Position numbers and translations under genes: made by a program. A stretch of 64,000 bases of DNA from Limosilactobacillus panis DSM 6035 (GTDB lineage: Bacteria; Bacillota; Bacilli; Lactobacillales; Lactobacillaceae): assembly GCF_001435935.1 (NCBI RefSeq), contig NZ_AZGM01000140.1:1-64000 (forward strand), in the 5' to 3' direction. Numbering within the stretch: the stretch's first letter is position 1; the number at the start of each line of letters is the position of its first letter. Of the stretch, positions 60,802 through 64,000 are shown one piece after another. The notes beneath the pieces were generated by a model that worked only from the letters and a program-made list of their open reading frames with translations, was not told where the DNA came from and searched no databases.

Positions 60802-62001
60802 TTAAATCTCTTGTGCCCGTTTGATGAGCGTTTCTTTATCGTTCGGTAGTTTCCCTTCAACGACTGACCGTGTGACCTGGTTCAGAACCTTACCAAGTTG
60901 GGGGCCAGGTTTTATTCCAGCCTCCTTAATCAGGGTCTGACCATTAATGGCCAGGTCACGCGCATCCTTAATTGGAAGACGCTGATACTTTTCCTTAGCG
61001 TCAGGCCATGGCAACTGCCAGTTAAAGACGCCTGCAACCCGGTTAGCATCGGCAAAGGCCTCCCACCCTGCCTTGTACAGCATCCAGGCACTCACCTGCC
61101 GCCAACGAAGAGCTTCAATTAGGGGCAAAATCTTCTTTACCTGCCGAATGGTATCATTAGCGGTCTTCCAGGACTTAAGAAAGGTGGTCAGAGCCGCAAA
61201 GTTGGTTAGATCCAGGATGTAGGTAACCAGGGCCCAAACCTGGTTGATGTTCTTCATCCCCGCAAACGTCCGGTTTAGTCCCCCCAACTTATCTGCCGAA
61301 TCGGCAAGGCCTGGACAGTACCTGTAGAGGCCAGACTTTAAGAAATAGTTCAGGCCAGCGGCCGGCTTTTGACCAAGGAACATCTTTTCAAATTCAACTT
61401 GAATTCGCTCTACAGCAATCTTTTGCAGTAGGGAAGCATTTTCCTTAATTCCCCGCAAAGTTGGCCCATCAATTTTGAAATCCAATTGGCTAGCAAAGCG
61501 AACCGCCCGCATCATCCGGAGAGCATCTTCGTGGAAGCGTTCTTCTGGGTCCCCTACGGCCCGGATAACGTGCCGTTTCAGATCCTTAATACCGTCAAAG
61601 AGGTCAACTACTTCCCCGTTTTCTTTCAGGGCCAGGGCGTTAATCGTAAAGTCACGCCGCTTCAGGTCCTCTTCAAGTGAACGAACAAAGGTAACGTGAT
61701 CAGGGCGCCGGTAGTCTTGGTAACCTGATTCCGTCCGGAAGGTGGTCGTCTCGTAACCTGTTCCGTGGTCCAGAATCATGACCGTCCCGTGCTCAATTCC
61801 CGTATCAACGGTCCGGTCAAAAATCTGTTTAATTTCGCTTGGGTAGGCGCTAGTTGCGATATCAATATCGTGAATGGGGTCGCCTAAAATCGTATCACGA
61901 ACACAGCCGCCCACAAAGTAGGCTTCGTATCCCGCTGCTTCAATTTTTTGTAAAACAGGGCGCGCCGGTTCAAAAATCGGTGGTAGTTGTTCAATCTTCA
62001 T
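60802..62001 (-). CDS. cca: CCA tRNA nucleotidyltransferase
   Basis: It adds or repairs the CCA end of tRNAs; the tRNA-Pro in this window needs it because CCA is not encoded. Class II motifs: YFVGGCVRDTILG near residue 30, HDIDIATSAYP with the metal-binding Asp pair, DFTINALALK and RFHEDALRMMRAVRFASQL. At 399 aa it is full length for the Gram-positive form. AAGGATT precedes the ATG. It leads the run cca, ABC-F, thyA, folA. Confidence 0.96.
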   Translation of the reverse strand: MKIEQLPPIFEPARPVLQKIEAAGYEAYFVGGCVRDTILGDPIHDIDIATSAYPSEIKQIFDRTVDTGIEHGTVMILDHGTGYETTTFRTESGYQDYRRPDHVTFVRSLEEDLKRRDFTINALALKENGEVVDLFDGIKDLKRHVIRAVGDPEERFHEDALRMMRAVRFASQLDFKIDGPTLRGIKENASLLQKIAVERIQVEFEKMFLGQKPAAGLNYFLKSGLYRYCPGLADSADKLGGLNRTFAGMKNINQVWALVTYILDLTNFAALTTFLKSWKTANDTIRQVKKILPLIEALRWRQVSAWMLYKAGWEAFADANRVAGVFNWQLPWPDAKEKYQRLPIKDARDLAINGQTLIKEAGIKPGPQLGKVLNQVTRSVVEGKLPNDKETLIKRAQEI

Positions 62002-62149
62002 TCAATCAAATCCTTACATCCATTTTATGAAATAATCAGTATAAATTATAGCAAAAGACCTTTAGCCATGTGAACGTTTCTGTTTCTTTTTTAGCGATTG
62101 TTTTTTATAATGTAGTTAAAGTAAATTATTGCTTACAAGGAGGAATTTC

Positions 62150-62977
62150 ATGGATTACCCTTATCAAACCAGGTTCCACCAGTTTTTATGCCATCAGAAA
62201 TTGGCCCCCTTAACCATTAAGACCTACGATACAACGATTACCAACCTCTTCGACTATCTCCTGGCTAACCGACCCGAGTTTGCTAAGCACCCGGTCCTGG
62301 CTAACCTCACCGAGACGGATGTCCGTGCCTACCTGTCCTTCTTACGGACGGACCGCCAAATTACCATGACCACCTTTAACAAGATTCTATCCCAGCTGAA
62401 CCGTTACTTCCGCTACCTCTTCACCCACCAGCTGATTAACAGCTACCCGACACTGACCTTGCACGGCCACGCGGTCACCCCCAACCAGCAGGTTTCTACC
62501 AAGTGGCTTGCCAAGCTGCCCGATATCTTGGCCGACGAGCACGTACACTATTACACCCGCCTGGCCCTCTTACTGAGCAAGTGTGGCTTTACCGTGGGGG
62601 AATTTTTAGCACCGGGCTTTTACCAGGTCTGGGATAAGCTCACCCTGTCCGGGCCAGGTGAAGAAGAGTTTCGCCAGGCTTTCAATGTCTTCATTCGTCC
62701 CCAACAGGACCTGCAAAACAGTCGTGACCTCTTCTTGAAGCAGCGCTTCGCCCCAGTAAATCCCCAACTAAGCAACGCTGCCCTGCATAAGTTTCTCAAG
62801 AAGGATGAGCAGTACTTAGGCTTTAGTCTGGCCCCCAAGTACCTCCACCAGAGTTATATCCTGCTTTTTCTTGCCCACCACCGGCAGTTAAGCGACCGTG
62901 ATTTGGAGGATGCCCTCAAGCTTGACCCGGCCTCCTTGCTCTATTACCAACGCCTCTTACTCCATGCCAACCAATAA
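62150..62977 (+). CDS. Xer-like protein with degenerate catalytic domain (275 aa)
   Basis: The N-terminal SAM-like DNA-binding domain of tyrosine recombinases is clear (APLTIKTYDTTITNLFDYLL, then LTETDVRAYLSFL). The C-terminal half follows the recombinase layout but lost the active site: the RxSE position reads CGFTVGEF, the HxLRH box reads LHQSYILLF with no Arg, and only a Tyr pair near the end (LLYYQRL) remains. It resembles the catalytically inactive XerD-like proteins of streptococci. A TTG frame opens earlier; AAGGAGG sets the ATG at 62150. It may bind DNA or partner XerS, which is inference. Confidence 0.8.
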   Translation: MDYPYQTRFHQFLCHQKLAPLTIKTYDTTITNLFDYLLANRPEFAKHPVLANLTETDVRAYLSFLRTDRQITMTTFNKILSQLNRYFRYLFTHQLINSYPTLTLHGHAVTPNQQVSTKWLAKLPDILADEHVHYYTRLALLLSKCGFTVGEFLAPGFYQVWDKLTLSGPGEEEFRQAFNVFIRPQQDLQNSRDLFLKQRFAPVNPQLSNAALHKFLKKDEQYLGFSLAPKYLHQSYILLFLAHHRQLSDRDLEDALKLDPASLLYYQRLLLHANQ

Positions 62978-62984
62978 AGTTATA

Positions 62985-63020
62985 AAAAGCCACCGAACCA
63001 ATTGAGGCCGGTGGCTTTTA
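62985..63020. terminator. Bidirectional terminator between the Xer-like and TPR genes
   Basis: AAAAGCCACCG and CGGTGGCTTTT form the stem with a loop of about 12 nt. Confidence 0.85.
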
Positions 63021-63027
63021 CTATTCA

Positions 63028-64000
63028 TCAAAATTCTTCATATTCATCCAGCAGGTCCTGCATCTCTGTATCGGTCGGTTCAAGCGCCAAGTAATGGTGC
63101 AGGGCAGCTAGTAGTTTATCTCGCTGGCCAGTTTCGTGGTAAAAGTCAATACTTTCCCGCAAGAAGGCTGAATTGTCGCCATAGGTTTCACTGGCGGCCT
63201 GGTAGTACTTACCAGCAAGGTCAAACTTCTCCAACCTTTGATAAGAACGCGCCAGGTTCCAATAAATTTGCGGGTCAACCTCATCCTCCTTTACCAGGGG
63301 TAAAAGAAGGTCAACGTTTTTCTGGTCATCATGCTGGTGAAGGAGAAAATTACTGAGCTGGAGGGTAATTGTTAGGTTATCAGGTGCCAGGGAGTGGGCC
63401 TTATCAAGGTACTTTTGCATCAGCTTACTATTGCCCAAGTGACTAACAATTTCGGCTGCTTGGGCAAATAGCCGCTCATTATACTGGTCAACACTCAGTC
63501 CCTCCTGGACGGTCTTAAGAGCCTGAGAATACTTGTTTTGGGCCGCAAACGCTTGTGCCAGCGCTGGGTAGGCAGAGGCATACTGGTTATCGTCTTTAAT
63601 TACTGCTTCCAAGCTCTTAATGGCATCGTCGTATTGCTTGAGGTGTAACTGGGTAAGTCCGGTTTGGAAACGCAGGTCGTTAGTCTGGTACTCTGGCTTC
63701 ACCTGTTTCAAGTAGCCTAGGGCCTGCTTAAACTGACCACTCTGGGCATAGCACATCCCCAGCCGACCGGCAATGTCAACCTTGGCGAACTCGGTATAGC
63801 CATGTTTAATCAGGTCAAAGTAGTAAGCAATTGCCTCGTCAAAACGACTGACTAAAAAGTAAAACTCCGCCAGGGCGAACTCCACTGCCGGCTCGTCCGG
63901 AGCAATTGAATACGCTTCTTTCAACTTTTGCTCCGTAACTTCAAACTCTTCTTCGGTCTGATAAAGATCGGCCGCCACCAGCAGGGACTCCAGATATGCC
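63028..64000 (-). CDS. TPR-repeat protein (YpiA-like), 5' end outside the window
   Basis: At least eight tetratricopeptide repeats, for example DEPAVEFALAEFYFLVSRF, GRLGMCYAQSGQFKQALGYL and YPALAQAFAAQNKYSQALKT. A GTG occurs at 63978, but the reading frame continues to the edge of the window (AYLESLLVAADLYQTE), so the start lies further right. TPR proteins are scaffolds for protein-protein contacts; the YpiA group has no settled function. It would be read toward the terminator it shares with the Xer-like gene. Confidence 0.88.
   Translation of the reverse strand, partial: AYLESLLVAADLYQTEEEFEVTEQKLKEAYSIAPDEPAVEFALAEFYFLVSRFDEAIAYYFDLIKHGYTEFAKVDIAGRLGMCYAQSGQFKQALGYLKQVKPEYQTNDLRFQTGLTQLHLKQYDDAIKSLEAVIKDDNQYASAYPALAQAFAAQNKYSQALKTVQEGLSVDQYNERLFAQAAEIVSHLGNSKLMQKYLDKAHSLAPDNLTITLQLSNFLLHQHDDQKNVDLLLPLVKEDEVDPQIYWNLARSYQRLEKFDLAGKYYQAASETYGDNSAFLRESIDFYHETGQRDKLLAALHHYLALEPTDTEMQDLLDEYEEF

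Noticed and set aside
1-64000. CRISPR array, insertion sequence or prophage
   Set aside because: No regularly spaced repeats, transposase or phage structural genes were seen; the three recombinase-like genes stand alone.

Overview
The window is chromosomal DNA from a low-to-moderate GC Gram-positive bacterium of the Lactobacillaceae. The genus Limosilactobacillus (heterofermentative, gut or mucosa associated) is the best guess. The pointers are the protein sequences, strong AGGAGG ribosome sites, CcpA-type cre sites, a YSIRK/LPXTG mucus-adhesin-like gene, a XerS-type recombinase, and the gene order topA-dprA-rnhB-rbgA and cca-ABC-F-thyA-folA. The species call is inference. No prophage, plasmid replicon, insertion sequence or CRISPR array was seen.

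Layout. 1-2.0 kb: a small acidic orphan protein, a lipid kinase and a GNAT acetyltransferase. 2.2-5.0 kb: a TetR regulator and an Old-Yellow-Enzyme/FAD/4Fe-4S oxidoreductase gene broken by at least three lesions but still carrying a consensus promoter and a cre site. 5.0-7.2 kb: a lipoate operon (stand-alone lipoyl domain, LipA, LplA). 7.4-10.3 kb: a giant YfhO membrane protein. 10.4-13.3 kb: a polar amino acid ABC transporter with a strong promoter flanked by palindromes. 13.5-18.1 kb: KptA, tRNA-Pro, an ASCH protein, XerS, a YbjQ protein, a patatin lipase and a core-only tyrosine recombinase. 18.1-20.6 kb: a TPP riboswitch and thiM-thiD-thiE (thiamin precursor salvage). 20.6-25.3 kb: an orphan protein, a ClC channel, a PAP2 phosphatase, a divergent triosephosphate isomerase and MsrA.

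25.5-36.9 kb is an alpha-glucoside region: a GH31 glucosidase, a divergent LacI-type regulator, and a GH13 oligo-1,6-glucosidase with an MFS transporter. Similar LacI/CcpA-type operators lie at both promoter regions. A large LPXTG adhesin gene with two in-frame stops sits between the two halves. 37-41.3 kb: small membrane protein, HesB-like protein, gluconokinase, an anchored orphan and PpaC. 41.4-47.8 kb: Nudix, DUF1836, topoisomerase IV (parE-parC) and PlsY. 47.8-48.0 kb holds a structured intergenic element ending in a terminator. 48-64 kb is mostly housekeeping on the minus strand: aldose epimerase, topA, dprA, rnhB, rbgA, yozE, ypmS, an SGNH esterase, degV, folA, thyA, an ABC-F ATPase, cca and a TPR protein that runs off the window, with hemolysin III and a catalytically degenerate Xer-like protein on the plus strand.

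How the parts fit: oligosaccharides enter through the MFS transporter and are cut by GH13 and GH31 under LacI/CcpA control. ThiM/D/E supply thiamin phosphate and the lipoate genes supply the second cofactor of 2-oxoacid dehydrogenases. Two genes, the oxidoreductase and the adhesin, appear to be in decay.
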